From assembly GCA_963277665.1 (NCBI GenBank), contig OY728158.1:601610818-601674817 (forward strand): a stretch of 64,000 nucleotides of DNA, given 5' to 3'. This DNA is from Viscum album. Taxonomy: Eukaryota; Streptophyta; Magnoliopsida; Santalales; Viscaceae. The stretch's first letter is position 1, and every line of letters begins with the position of its first letter. The translations under genes and the position numbers were made by a program. The notes under the pieces were generated by a model. That model saw only the letters and a program-made list of their open reading frames with translations. It was not told where the DNA came from and ran no database searches. Of the stretch, positions 23,374-35,943 are shown piece after piece.

Positions 23374-23388
23374 TTTGGTGTGGGGGTG
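23374..23388 (+). other. Polypurine tract before the 3' LTR, copy 1
   Basis: The 'ttggtgtgggggtg' stretch directly precedes the LTR start TGATCGCACC. The 'TTTGGTGTGGGGG' type of tract is typical of Athila elements. It would prime plus-strand synthesis, and it fixes the LTR edge to within two bases. Confidence 0.8.
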
Positions 23389-23908
23389 TGATCGCACCGC
23401 GATTCACTGTTTCATTTTCACCCTTACACCACTGTGCTAAACTTGTTTTATATTAAAAATTATAAAAATAATAAAAAATTTCATTACATGTTTGAATAAT
23501 TTATTTTGTCTTTATAAATTTCAAAAAGGTAAATTTTACTTGTTTTGATGATTCCATTGCTGTAGGAGGTGATTTGGAGGCCCCATAGATGATCTAGATG
23601 GAAAATGGACGAAAACTGCATGGGATCTATGAACACTTGTCCACTATATGGTATAGTATGAAAACTTTGTGAATTTTAATGGGCTGATATTTTGTGGGAT
23701 GATCAAAATTTTAATTTTCTACAACTCTTATGAAGACACCCAAGCCCCATTCGTTCATTAAGGGTCCCAATCGATGTGATCTATCCAGAACATTGAATCT
23801 GCACGAAGTCAAAAGTTTTGGGTTGTGTTCTATTCATATCTCGAGTAGTTGGTGTCCAAATGAATCCAAACATTAGGTGGAGATATCCAAGATGTGGGGG
23901 GAACAACT
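23389..23908 (+). mobile_element. Athila 3' LTR, truncated, copy 1
   Basis: Resembles the first 520 bases of the 5' LTR at 11187 ('CACTGTTTCATTTTCACCC', 'TTCATTAAGGGTCCCAA'). The match stops near 23908 after 'gtggggggaacaacttt'. The sequence then changes abruptly to antisense RNase H of another element. The same break is found in copies 2 and 3, so it is older than the amplification. Divergence from the 5' LTR is clearly larger than divergence between units. Confidence 0.85.
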
Positions 23909-26256
23909 TTCTAGGTTTCTCAGATCCCTTATTATCGTTTATTTCTATGTTGAACTCCTATAGTAATAGAATCTGTCTCACACGCCTTGGTTTTTCTTCA
24001 GCCCTTTTCATCAAGTACCTAAGAGTTGCATGATCATAAAACACAATGGCTTTAGTTACAAGGAGATATGATCTAAACCCTTCTAAAAAAACAACTACTA
24101 AAACAACTTTTTCTGTTGTTGTATAGTTTAATTGGGACACATCTATGGTTTTTGAGGCATGTGCAATGACTTGTGGCCTGCCCTCAATTCTATGAGAAAG
24201 TAATTCTCCAACGGATTGGTTTGAAGCATCACAAAGTAGCTTGAATTGTTCTTCCCAATTGGGTGGTTGCATTACTGGTGGCGTAATCAATCTCCTTTTC
24301 AATTCATCAAAGGCTTCCCTACATGAACCATTGAAGTTTAAATCAGCATCTTTCAAAAATTAATCTAGAGAGAGGGTGATAAATCTTACTGAAATCTTTG
24401 ATAAACCTCATGTAGAATCCTACATGTCCTAAAAATGATCTAACATGTTTCACACAAGTTGGGTAAGGCAAATAATTTATCAATTCAATTTTTGATTTAT
24501 CAACTTCAATGAATTTTTGTGGAGTGACATTCCCAAGGACAATTACTCTCTCAACTATAGAATTACACTTTTCAAAATTCAAAAGAAGGTTCTTTTCAAT
24601 GAAAGTTTTCAAAAAGAATCTGGATTTTTCAAACAATGGTCAAAAGAATTTCCAAAAAGTTTGAAATCATGCAAGAAAACTTCTTAAGAATTTTCAATGT
24701 GATTAGAAAATATACTTACCATACACCTTAGAAATGTACCTGGAGCATTAAAAAATCCAAATGGAATCATTTTGTATGAAAAATTATCAAAAGGACAAGA
24801 AAAGGTTGTCTTCTTCTGGTCCTCAGGAGCAATGGGTACCTAAAAATCCATCCAAAAAGAAATAATGAGTTCTCCTTACCAATATCTCTAGCATCTGTTC
24901 AATGAAAGGGATAGGGAAATGGCCTTTTGGAGTAACCTGAATCAACTTTCTAAAATCTATTCACACTCTCCAGCTATTCTGAATTTTTAAAGGGATTAAT
25001 TCATTCTTTTCATTCCTTACAATGGTTAGGCCAGTTTTTTATAGGACTACATGGATGGGGCTAACCCATTGTGAATCTGATATGAGATAAATGATCCCAT
25101 CTTCTCACAGCTTCTCAATCTCTTTTTTCACAAACTCCATCAGGGGGTGTTCATCCTACTTTAGGGTTGTCTGATAGGTTTGGAATCTCCCTCAAGAAAA
25201 AAAACTATGTGAGCAAATTTTTGGGATTATTCCTGGGATATTACCTAAGCTCCACCCTATTGCTTGAAAGATCTCTCTCAAAATCTCAATCAAGGATTTT
25301 TCTTGAGTTTCAGATAGATTATTATCAATTATTACTGGTAATTTCTCAAACGCCATAAGTTAAACATAATTTAAATCAATGGGGCGCAGTTTTAATTCTA
25401 GATTAGAAGCATGATCAAGGCATAGGTTCCCCACTTCCATGGGTTTGACATCCTTACCAAAATAAATCATATCATCTTTATCATAATTTAACAAATTATC
25501 AAAGAAATCAGATTTTAACTCTTCTTCCAATAGGAAATCAAAATCTCCAAGATTTTGGGAAACCATATGTTCACTAATATTTTAAATAGAAAAATTATCT
25601 CCTAATGCTAAGAATTCATGAAACATACCTGATTCTTCAATTGGTTCTATACCATATTCATGGGAGAGTGTAAAGAGTGAATGATCAACTTAAGGGTGCC
25701 TCATGGATTCAAAAATATTGAAGTGGACAGTGCTGTCTCCAAACTCTATTGTACGTGTCCCTTCATGGACATTGATGATGGTTTTGGATGTATTCAAGAA
25801 ATGTCTTTCCAAAATTATGGGTGAGTTTGATGGGATCCTATAATCTTTCATATTCAACACATAGAAGTTAGCATGTATACAAAGATCTTTGACTTTAACC
25901 AGGACATCCTCCAGAACTCCTGCTGGGAAAACTATTGATATGTTTGCAAGATGGACCACCACTCTTGTTGGATTCAAGTCTCCCATCTACAAAGAAGTAT
26001 ATACCGAGTGAGGCAAACATTAATTGATCCACCTAAATCGCACAAAGAATTAGAGAAATTTAATGAACCGATGGTGCATGGAATAGAAAACATCCCTGGA
26101 TCTTGACAATTGGTTGTAAATTATGGTGTGATAAGCGATGAGACACTTCTTCCCAAATTGATCCACTCATTCCCTTGAAGTATCCTCTTCTTGGTGAAAA
26201 GATCCTTCAAAAATTTATCAAACTTTGTAATTTTTTTGAGTGCTTCAAGTAGATGT
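23909..26256 (-). pseudogene. pol: Antisense Athila-like pol fragment, copy D2
   Basis: On the minus strand the order is gag-pol linker ('EALKKITKFDKFLKDLF', 26250-26190), protease, RT and RNase H. The protease active site DLGGS is intact at 26025-26039, followed by 'GVLEDVLVKVKDLC' and 'IINVHEGT' at 25986-25690. RT covers about 25300-24360 ('HVRSFLGHVGFYMRFIKDFS'), and RNase H covers 24356-23958 ('PPNWEEQFKLLCDASNQSV', 'RYLMKRAEEKP'). The catalytic F-L-D-D reads F-L-H-D here, near 24668. It breaks at 23909 within 'QEFNIEI.DKGSE', just short of the RNase H end. Its sequence differs clearly from the sense pol in block C, so it is a separate family. The gag side is cut at 26256 by the junction to CACTA. 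Confidence 0.87.
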
Positions 26257-26413
26257 ATGTGCAGATGGTGTTTGTACCCTTGGATTGGGAGAAGCAGTAG
26301 CAAAACATTGAGAAAATTATTGGTCCTCTGCACTACGAGCAGGATCATGTTTAGAGACATGTTGTGCCTTGGGATTTGGAGCAACATTATGTACAGAATT
26401 CTTTATCTGCATA
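26257..26413 (-). pseudogene. CACTA second gene, first-exon stub, copy A2
   Basis: The stub keeps 'NDAPNPKAQQ' and 'PSAH' but is cut at 26257, where it fuses with the antisense pol linker. A frame from 26387 to 26121 reads across this fusion. It mixes an out-of-frame CACTA part with 'EALKKITKFDKFLKDL' and is not a natural protein. The junction corresponds to 7204 in copy A1. Confidence 0.7.
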
Positions 26414-26513
26414 AGTGGTTTAACATTTAATTTAGATTACATAAAATTAGTAGTGAATAGATAATAACATAAGGTAACATTATGTATATTACAAAAAATA
26501 TAGGACCTGATTA

Positions 26514-29500
26514 TTAAACTCTATTTTTTAAAAGGATGAAGGGATTTGACCCCTCTATGGACTATCCAAATCCCTTCATTATGTTCTCCTCTAACATGAA
26601 AAAAACACTCTACATTGGGACCGCTACAAAATGAATTCTAAGTACCAATTAAAGGGTCATCTTCCATTAAATTTGCATCTAACCCTTCAGTGGTTTTGGT
26701 CGCTAACAGAAAAATTGATCACTTTCGGTTTTTTGGATATGTAAAATAAAATACATGCACTTACTATAATGCCATTATAAACGGTTTTTCTTTGTACACT
26801 TGCTTACTAAAGTCAACTTTCACTGATACCAACTCATATATTTTTACAGAACTCTTATTATCAATCCTCTTTCATTGAAAAATCATCACTTGGAAGTTTT
26901 TATAATCCAACGCCCTTTTTTTGGATGATTCCAAAGTATAACAAATTCGCATAAATTGGATTTCTGTCCTTAGCACCAGAAACATGCATTGCTTTAGCCA
27001 CAAGTGTAACTCCACTATTATTCATGGTACTATCTTCATCATGTTCATTAGTATAGAATTTATAACCATTAATTAAATAATAACTGTAAGATAATACATA
27101 CACACTTGGTCCTCCATCTAGCCATCGAAGTCATTCTGAAATTCAGCCTGGATTTTCATATCACTTCTTAAATATATCTTTTTAAAACTATCATATAAAT
27201 TGTCAATTATGTGTATTTGATATCCATTTTTTAACCCTTGATGGATTCAAATGTCTAAGAATTTATTTGTGGGTTTCGAAATATGGTTCAACCTCCAAAC
27301 TATTATGAAAAACATAAAGGTAGGTCTTCTCTTTAATCTGTAATATTGATTGTGACAACCTCCCTTCCAGAAATTCCTTTACCCACAAGCCGCCTAGTGT
27401 GACAATATTTTGGTAGAATAATGCTTTTCACATCGGATAGGTATTCAGTACAGAATTCAATGGGTTTATCAACAATATATAGCTCTGTAATACAACCCTC
27501 TAGACGACTTCGATTTTTGACATACCCTTTCAAAATATTCATATACCATTCCATGGGGTACATCCATCTATAGTGTACAAGTCCATATATTTGAATCTCT
27601 ATCACCAAGTGAACCATCAAATGAACCATTATATCAAAGAATTTTGGTGGGAAGAACATTTTCAATTCATATCATATGACGGAAATTTCTTTTTCCATAC
27701 CATACAATTTTGTCAGGTCTATAACTTTGGTGCATATAAATTTAAAGAAGAAATAAAGCTTCATTAATTTATAATGGGCATTCTGTGGGAAAAGGTAATA
27801 TAAAGCTATAGGAATTAGATATTTCGTTAAAATGTTGCAGTTGTGTGATTTTAGACCCTTTAACTTTAAATTGGTCATTAACATGATGTTCTTGATATTC
27901 GATGAATACCCCACAAGAACCTTTATGTCATTCAAGAAGTTTCAAAACTAATATATCTTATGTCTGGAAAGAGTGTAATCAAGTGGAGGAGGAACAGTTT
28001 TTTTTCACCCTTCACTGGTGCCAACTCTTCTCAAATTCCCATATCAACCATGTCCAACTTAGCCTTAATTAAATCCTTTGTTTTACTGGGTTCATTTAGA
28101 AACGTGATGATGACATTGTATCATACATTTTCTCAACATGCATAATATCAAAAAAGTATCTCACATGCAGATAATTCCAAAATAGAAATTCAAAAAAAAT
28201 GATCTCATATTCTAACCGGTTTTCATAAGGTTTTTCGAAAACGGTTTACCAAATTCAGTGTCCATATCTTTTACTTTCTCAAATAGTTGATCACCTTTTA
28301 GTGGAGATGGTGTGTTTCAACCTAATTGACTTTGTATCTTGTTCACATATGGGACACCCATGACTTCATTTAATGCTATATTCGGAAAAAGTTTCATAAA
28401 CATGAAATTCATTTATCATCTCATACAACCTGGACCTCAATGTGAAATATTCATTTATATAATCATCACACAACATAACACCTGAATCCCATAATAATTT
28501 TAAATCCTCTATCAATGGAGCCAAATAAATGTCAATATCATTGCCGGTTGTTTTGGTCCTAATATAAGTATAGATAGCATGATGTTTTTTGTTTCATGCA
28601 TATCCATGATGAAAAATTATAATTTGCTAACATAATATTCCATGTATTAGGAGTCCTGCTTTGAAAAAAAGGATTCAATCCATCGGTAGATAATTCAATA
28701 CAATGTTTTGTTTCCTCCTTTAAAAAATTAGGATACTCATGATTGGTTCTCTTCCACTGAGGAGAGCTTATCAGGTGACGTAGTTTCCCAAATTTATTTT
28801 TCTATTTCCGTGCCACGTTAATTACCCTAGGGTCTCATCACTTCCATATAGGTTCATAAACCTTAGAATGATTAAAACGTTCCACAAAACTTTCATAGGA
28901 CCATATTTATCTTTATTGTATCAAGAAACGCCACACTTTGGGCATTTTCTAAGTGATTTTTGGTCCTTGAGAAATAGTATACATTCATTCAGGAAGGTGT
29001 GTATTCATGTAGCGATCATACCCATTGACCATAGCATTCATTTGGCATCATATGTTTATCTCAGGAGATCATTATATTCTGAGAGCATGTTATTCAAGAG
29101 AGGAATTAATTCTATAAAACTAGCATCACCCCATCTATTGACTTCTTTCAAATTATACAGCATCAGTATGGCTGAAAATGCTGTATATTTAGTGCAACCA
29201 CCATAAAAATGCATCCTTGCACAACTCTTTAAATGATCAATCAATTTTGAGTAATCACAAAGTTCATCTTAAATTGTCCTTGTCATTTCCTCAATACAAT
29301 ATTCATCATCATTCACATCTATAATCACATCCTCAATACAATCTTCTTCATTATCCACACTCGTAATTATATCAGATGATCCATAAAATGCACTGTAATC
29401 CCATCCAATAGCTACATTATCTTTTTCCCCATGTTTATTCCAACATTTATAACTTCGATCTATTTTGTGATAGATCAAATATTATTACAACTTATTTGGA

Positions 29501-29654
29501 CTAACTTTTCTTGAATAACAACAGAATAAAATGGAAAAAGTATTTGAGAAGGTTCGTCGCATTGATCTTTTGCAAACTTGATGAACTTTTTCACTCCATC
29601 TTCATACTCTCTTGTCAAATGATCGGAATCCATCAGGTATTTATTCATATCCAT
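26514..29654 (-). pseudogene. tnp2: CACTA transposase TNP2, copy A2
   Basis: Keeps all domains in order. The transposase-associated part starts at the ATG ending at 29654 ('DHLTREYEDGVKKFIK'). Next is an acidic linker and 'CTKYTAFSAILMLYNLK' (29244-29056), then Transposase_21 at about 29000-28480. The Transposase_21/DUF4218 boundary segment missing from A1 is present at 27849-28485. DUF4218 lies at 27935-27333 ('FFPPKFFDIMVHLMVHL', 'GLVHYRWMYPMEWYM', 'LKGYVKNRSR'). DUF4216 lies at 27103-26540 ('NNSGVTLVAKAMHVSGAKD'). Stops and frameshifts between the pieces make it non-functional. Confidence 0.88.
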
Positions 29655-30083
29655 CCTATTTGATTATATGATATTAGTATTTAACAAAATAAATACACAA
29701 AATATATATATAGTTTAATAGTTTTCCTAATTATATAAAAATCAAAACTGAAAATATTATGAAAAAAACTACAGTTCAAATTTCCTTTGAAAACTATTTA
29801 TAAAATCACACTTGAAATTCCGTTAATAAACATTACAAAAGAAAATCAACTCACATTATATAACCATAAAAATCCAAATATAATATATAAAAAATGTTCT
29901 CAAAACAAAAACTCTTTTTATAAAGTTTCATCCAGGCCTCTGAGAATTCATTGATAACCAAAACATGAAATTATTTTTAAGAATTTTCCAAACAATCCTT
30001 AAATATTTCACCCAATTTGAAAACATTAAATTCTTTTTTAGACACCAAACACGGTTCAAACCTTAATAAAAAACTCCTTAAAA
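29655..30083. other. CACTA upstream stub and A/C deletion junction, unit 2
   Basis: Matches 9970-10396 of copy 1 and ends at 'ctccttaaaa'. It then joins at 30084 directly to the interior of the LTR insertion (equivalent of 16417). No gene is seen. The junction shows only two or three bases of possible overlap. Confidence 0.8.
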
Positions 30084-31485
30084 GGTCAGTATGGGTCGAA
30101 AAAAATGCTCAACCAATAGGTTTTAGACAGGTTAGGGTCACTATATTAACCTTATCCTTTATATTTAACTCTTAGTTAAATACTTTGACATTTACCATGT
30201 CTCTTTGTATTTTTATATTATATGGTTAATAAACTTACTATAAAATTTCAATAGAACCCCAAGTAGTTCATTAATGATAAAACTATCATTATATAAGTCT
30301 TTATTCTGAACATTATATTTTTAGGATTATTATATCAACCAATAATATTGTATTTGTTTTAAAAACTCATTTATGTCAATTTTGACATTATTTATTAATT
30401 TATTTTTGTTAAAGTCTTAACAACTTTATTACTTAAAATAAAATACATTTAATCAAATATAACATGTCATATTAACCTATAAAATTTGTCTAATTCATTA
30501 AAAATCCAAAATTAGATTTATTTGGATATTTTTAATATCAATTATTTTAATCTTTCATTAATATGGTAATTACTACATCATCATTGTGTCATAAATAAAT
30601 TTAATTATTTAATGTATAAAGTTTATAAATAAAGTAAAATTATGTAGGAAATATTTTTATATTTCTAATTAATATTTATAGTCGAATTTATATTATGTGT
30701 AACCCTATATTAAAAATAGTTTAGTTATTAAAATTTGAATTTAACTCTTTCAACTCTTCTTTAAATAAAATAATAATAAATGTCCTAATCTAATCCAAGT
30801 GGTCTAAAGAGGTTCATATTTTATTCCTAAGGTTTTTATTGTCGAATTATACTGATCCAATAGAATTTGGACATGTGTTATGGTAATAATAATATCATTT
30901 TTACACTTAATTACCCTATTTACTTTTAACTATGGTAAATAAAAGTAAAAACGTTACTATTAACCAAAAATTATTTTCATCTTATTGAACCAAATTTTCC
31001 TTACTGATTTAAACCATTTCTCTCAGGTTTTTGAAATTCAACTCACAGAAGAGGTAAAATTAAGTTTTATACAAATTTGGAAATGCTCCTAGGAGGTGGG
31101 TAAAAGATGGTAAAAAGTTTGATAAAATTTTATATATCTAAACTCGTTATAAAATGACTCTAATGAATTAAATTAAACTTATATAGGTATTATGTATCTA
31201 TTTTGACCTAAAATAAATTTAAATAAAATAAATAATTATTTAAATAAAAATTCAGTTTTAAACAATAACTCAGTGCTTTTCACTATTCATCAAAAATTGA
31301 AAGTTTTCAGAAAAATACCAAAAATTCACCCTAAGATAATTTCAATATTCTGAATCCAAAAATAAATTCTATTTTGAAAGATACATTTTGATTGGTCACC
31401 GTGTGTTAGAATATCAAAGTTGCGTACAATTCAATCTATTACATTATTCAGAGGGAAACATACCGTGGAATCTTGGGGTGTTACA
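30084..31485. mobile_element. Right-hand remnant of the LTR insertion, unit 2
   Basis: Equivalent to 16417-17816 of copy 1. It ends in an undecayed 'GGGGTGTTACA' at 31485, followed by the target duplicate 'tccac' at 31486-31490. The left 2.3 kb was lost in the block-B deletion. Confidence 0.8.
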
Positions 31486-34400
31486 TCCACCATTATTCAA
31501 CCCTATAGATAAAGGAAATGTTAGTGTTATCACCCTTAATAGTGGAAAAAAACTAGAAATTAAGATAAATCCTCCATTACAGTCATCCCCTCTTGAAGAA
31601 ACCTCCATCCCAACCATTAAAAATGTTCCAAATGTTGAAAAATCGTGTCTTGATAGAAGCCCTCCCAAAGGAAAGAGTGTGTATATTGATGAGTCTCCTA
31701 GCCAAACCATTCCTCTTCCATTTCCTCAAAGGGCCAACCAACCTAGAAAACAAAAGGAAACTGAACTCGATAAGTAAATTTTAGAGACTTTCAAAAAGGT
31801 GCAGGTAAACATCACCTTGATTGATGCTGTGAAACAAATTCCAAGATATGAAAAGTTTTTAAAAGAGATATATACACATCGAAGGATACTTCATGGTGAT
31901 GAGAATGTAAGTTTGATGAGGAATTTCTCAGCATTGATAGAACTTTCACTACCTACCAAATGATATGATCCTGGGATATTCTCTATTTCATGCACCACAG
32001 ATAAGTATTCTTTTTCTAAATCTATGCTTGATTTTTGAGATTCTATTAATGTGATGCCTCACTCTATTTAATCTTCTTTGTAGGTTAGTGAACTAAATCC
32101 CATTTCAATAGTTGTTCAGCTAGAAAATCGGAGTACAGCACACCCTTCTGGTGTGTTAGAGGATGTTCTTGTGAGGGTTCAAAATTTAATTTTTCTTGCT
32201 GATTTTTATGTGATTAAAATGGAAGATGATAGGATGAATGGAAATGATCCAATTATATTTGGGATACCTTTCTTCAAAATCACCAATACCATAATTAATG
32301 TTCATAATGGAACATTATCTATGGAGTTTGGTGGTTATATAGTCGATTTCAATATCCTTGATTCCATGAAGCACCCCTCAAAAGAACATTCCTATCTCTC
32401 TCTCTGTTTATTCAATTGATGTACTCCCTCCCCCTGAAAACACTTCTTATCATTCCCCTAATACCTTTTCTGAGTTTTCATCCATTATTGAAATTCATGG
32501 TAATGAATCATGCATTGATTTTTGTAGTGTTCTAGAAAAGTGTCATGCATGTTTATTAATTGATAATTTCTTGAACATTGAGGATCCAATGACCATCGAT
32601 GATACTTATAAGCTTGTAAAAGATCATTCCTTTGTTTAGGATGATATCATTGAGTAGTTAGATGAGATCAGTGACCTATCACTTTCACACACCCTCCCAT
32701 CAATCCAAAATCCACCTGAATTGGAATTAAAACAACTTCCTCAAGATTTAAAATATTCATATATTGATAATAGAAATAAGTTCCCCGTCATAATTTCTAG
32801 TTCACTCCCTCCTGAGCATGAATTTAAAGTGGTTGAACTTTTTAGGGAGTATAAAGAAGCATTGGGATGGACACTTGAAGACATTCCTGGTATTATCCTA
32901 TCAGCCTGTACACATCATATTTTGTAAAATGATGAGGCCAAACCAGTGAGGCAGGCACAACGTCAACTGAACCGAAACCTCTTAGATTTATTTAAAAATT
33001 AAGTAACAAAATTATTAGTTGTTGGAATAATTTTCCCCATCTCTGAAAGCCAATGGTTCAGTCCCATTTAGGTATTTCCTAAAAAAATGTCCCTACAGTA
33101 ATCAAAAATGAAAATAATGAATTTGTTCCAACTCATGTGCAGAATAGTTGGTGTGCCTGCATTGACTATCTCTTACTAAACCAACATACTAGGAAGGACA
33201 ATTTCCCATTTCCATTCATTGACCAAATACTTAAGAGGCTAGCAAGTAAGTCCCACTACTATTTTTTTATGGGTATTTTGGATAATTTCATATCCATATT
33301 ACCCCCGAGGATCAGTAAAAGACAACCTTCACTTTCCCCTTTGGCACATTTGCATATAGAAGGATGCCATTTGCTCTGTGCAATGCTTCGGGTAATTTCT
33401 AGTGATACATGGTAAGTATTTTTTTCAGATTACACGGATGATTTCACTATGTATGGCTCCATTTTTTATGAATGTTTGAGTAGTATTTCTTCAGTACAAT
33501 GTCACTGTATTGAAAAAAATATCGTTTAAAATTTTTAGAAATTCCATTTCATGGTGAGACAAGGTATAGTTTTGGGACATGTAATTTTTGGGGAAGTTAT
33601 CCAAGTAGATATCAAAAGTGGATGTCATTTCTTTCTTACCATTCCCCAAAAATGTATGAGATGTTTGGTCTTTACAAGGTCATGCTGAATTTTATTGTCG
33701 TTTCATTCGTGAATTTAGTAAGATTGCACTCTCCCCTCCCTGTTACTCCAAAAAGAAAAGGAATTTGTTTTTGATAATGAATGTGAGGATGCTTTTAATT
33801 AGTTAAAATGGAGTCTCACATGACCCCCAGTAATCCAACCACCTAAGTGGGATTTACCATTTGAGCTCATGTGCGACGCCTCTAACTATGCATTTGGGGA
33901 AGTTCTATCACAAAGGGTCATTCGAGCTCCACATGTCATTGCTTATGCATCACGTACTTTGGACCCTTCCCAAGAAAACTACACCACAACTTAAAAAGAA
34001 TTCCTTTCCATTGTGTTTTCCTTGGACAAATTCCGGTCATACCTTTTGGGTTCCAAAGTCATTCTGTTCTCAGGCCTTCAAGCCCTCTGGTATCTTCTTA
34101 AAAAACCGAAATCCAAACCATGTATCATTCTCTGGATTCTCCTACTTTAAGAATTCAATCTATAAATTAGAGATAGAAAATGAGCAGAGAATGTGGTGGA
34201 TGACCAAATCAGTAGGATTCCCCCATCCTCAGACCTTGAATCCTCCCCCAGTATTCCTACAAATGATATGTTTCTGGATGAGCAATTGTACTGAGTGCAA
34301 GATGTTATTCCTTGGTATGCTGAAATTTTAAATTATTTGGTAGCATTTTCATTCCTAATGATTTCAACAAAAACCAAGCCGGTTGTCTAAAACAAGAGTC

Positions 34401-35603
34401 CCATGGGTACATTTGGGATGACCCCTACCTCTAGCACACATGTAGTGATCAATTCCTTAGGCGTTGTGTTCCCGATAGCGAGTTTTAGTCTATCCTTATA
34501 TTATACCACACTCTTTCTTGTGGGGGCCACTTTGGTCCCCAATGGACTACTCTCAAAATTATTCATTCTGGTCTCTTTCGGCCAAAACTTTTTCAGGATG
34601 CCCATGATTTTTTCCAATCTTGTCTTCATTTTCAAAGAATGGGGAATGTCTCAAAAAGAAATGAAATTCCACAACAATCGTTGCTCTTTCAGGACATTTT
34701 TTGTTTGAGAATTGAATTTATGGATCCATTTCACAATTCCTTTGGCAACTTGTACATTATTCTGTTGGTTGATTATGTGCCAAAAATGGGTAGATTCCTG
34801 AGCCATGAGGACAGATGATTCCAAAACAGGTGTGGAATTACTAAGAACTCTGATCTTTTGTATGTTTAGATTACCTAGGTTCATCATTAGTGACCAGAGT
34901 TATCATTTCTGAAACCGAACATTCAATCACTTTTGCGTCAGTTTGGGTTTGTTCATCGAGTGTCTAATGGATATCACCCATAGACCTATTGTTCAAGATG
35001 AGGTGTTAAAAAGAGAGGTAAAACAAATTCATGAAAATTGGTTCAACACAACAGAAAAGATTGGAGTCTTATACTTGATTATTCATTGTGTGCTTATCGT
35101 GCTACCATTAAAACTCCCATTGTAATGTCACCTTATTGACTTGTTTTTGGAAAAAAAAATTCACCACTCAGTTGAGATTGAGCACCGGGCCTACTGGGCC
35201 ATTAAACAATTCAATTCTAACCTTTCTGGTGCAATTACTCAGAGGAAATTACAAATTCATGAGCGAAAGGAAATGCACAGAGATGGATTTGAGAACTACA
35301 AGATTTATAAGAAGATAACCAAGGCTTCACATTACCATCTCATCCTTCATTTTCAGTTCCACATTGGGCAGAAGGTCCTCCTTTATAATGAAAGGTTGAA
35401 GTTATATCTAGTAGATCTACTTTTATTGTTGGTTTGGGATATACAATGTTACTAATGTATCTCCATTTGGTTTTGTTTAGGTTCAAAATAAATAAACTAA
35501 GAAAACATTCGCTTGCAATGGTCAGTGGCTAAATCACTTCTATAAAGCCCATCTAGAGTTCCTGATGGAGGAACTCCCTATCCAAAAAGCAACATACCAA
35601 TGA
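31486..35603 (+). pseudogene. pol: Athila pol, copy C2
   Basis: Same layout as C1. The linker is open to 31777, then stopped where other copies have GAA (here TAA). The protease site reads Asp-Phe-stop-Asp-Ser near 32030: the Asp is kept and the Gly is a TGA. The protease tail is at 32153-32419 and the RT entry at 32721-32925, where a Leu codon has become TAA. About 25 bases are deleted just before the RT catalytic motif near 33430. Integrase C-terminal remnants are at 35141-35455. It has more disruptive changes than C3. Confidence 0.87.
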
Positions 35604-35697
35604 CACCCACTAGTTTTTATCCTTCCTTCCCAAATTATATTTTATTACAGTTAGGAAACTACAAATTCTAGGTGTTTGGGGTGTATACATTTCTGTG

Positions 35698-35943
35698 TTC
35701 ATTAGTATTTTCAAAGCCTTTCTTCTTTCTTCTATTTTTCTCCTTCTTTATGGTATTTTCAATTTTCCCTATCTAGTTGGTTTCATTAGGATTTTCATCA
35801 TCTTTTTTATTTCTTATTTTTTTTCCTTTTTATAATATTTTCTCTTTTAATCATCTTGTTCAGTTCATTAGGATTTTCATCATATTTCTCATTTATTCTC
35901 TTTTTCGCCTTCTTTAGGGTATTTTTACTCCCCCCCCCCCCCC
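35698..35943 (+). repeat. 84-bp T-rich triplicate and C14 tract, copy 2
   Basis: Repeats start at 35698, 35782 and 35864. A TAG replaces the 'tatgg' sequence in the third repeat, so the hydrophobic frame is broken in this copy. The C run is 14 long at 35930-35943, against ten in copies 1 and 3. Confidence 0.75.

Noticed and set aside
23909..26256. Inverted repeat between sense pol (block C) and antisense pol (block D) giving hairpin RNA
   Set aside because: The two pols share only protein-level motifs and differ clearly in DNA sequence, so they belong to different families and would not form a long hairpin.
26191..26430. Repeated plus-strand frames opposite the CACTA stub (also at 7156 and 53517)
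   Set aside because: Antisense shadows of the second CACTA gene; they recur only because the unit is duplicated.
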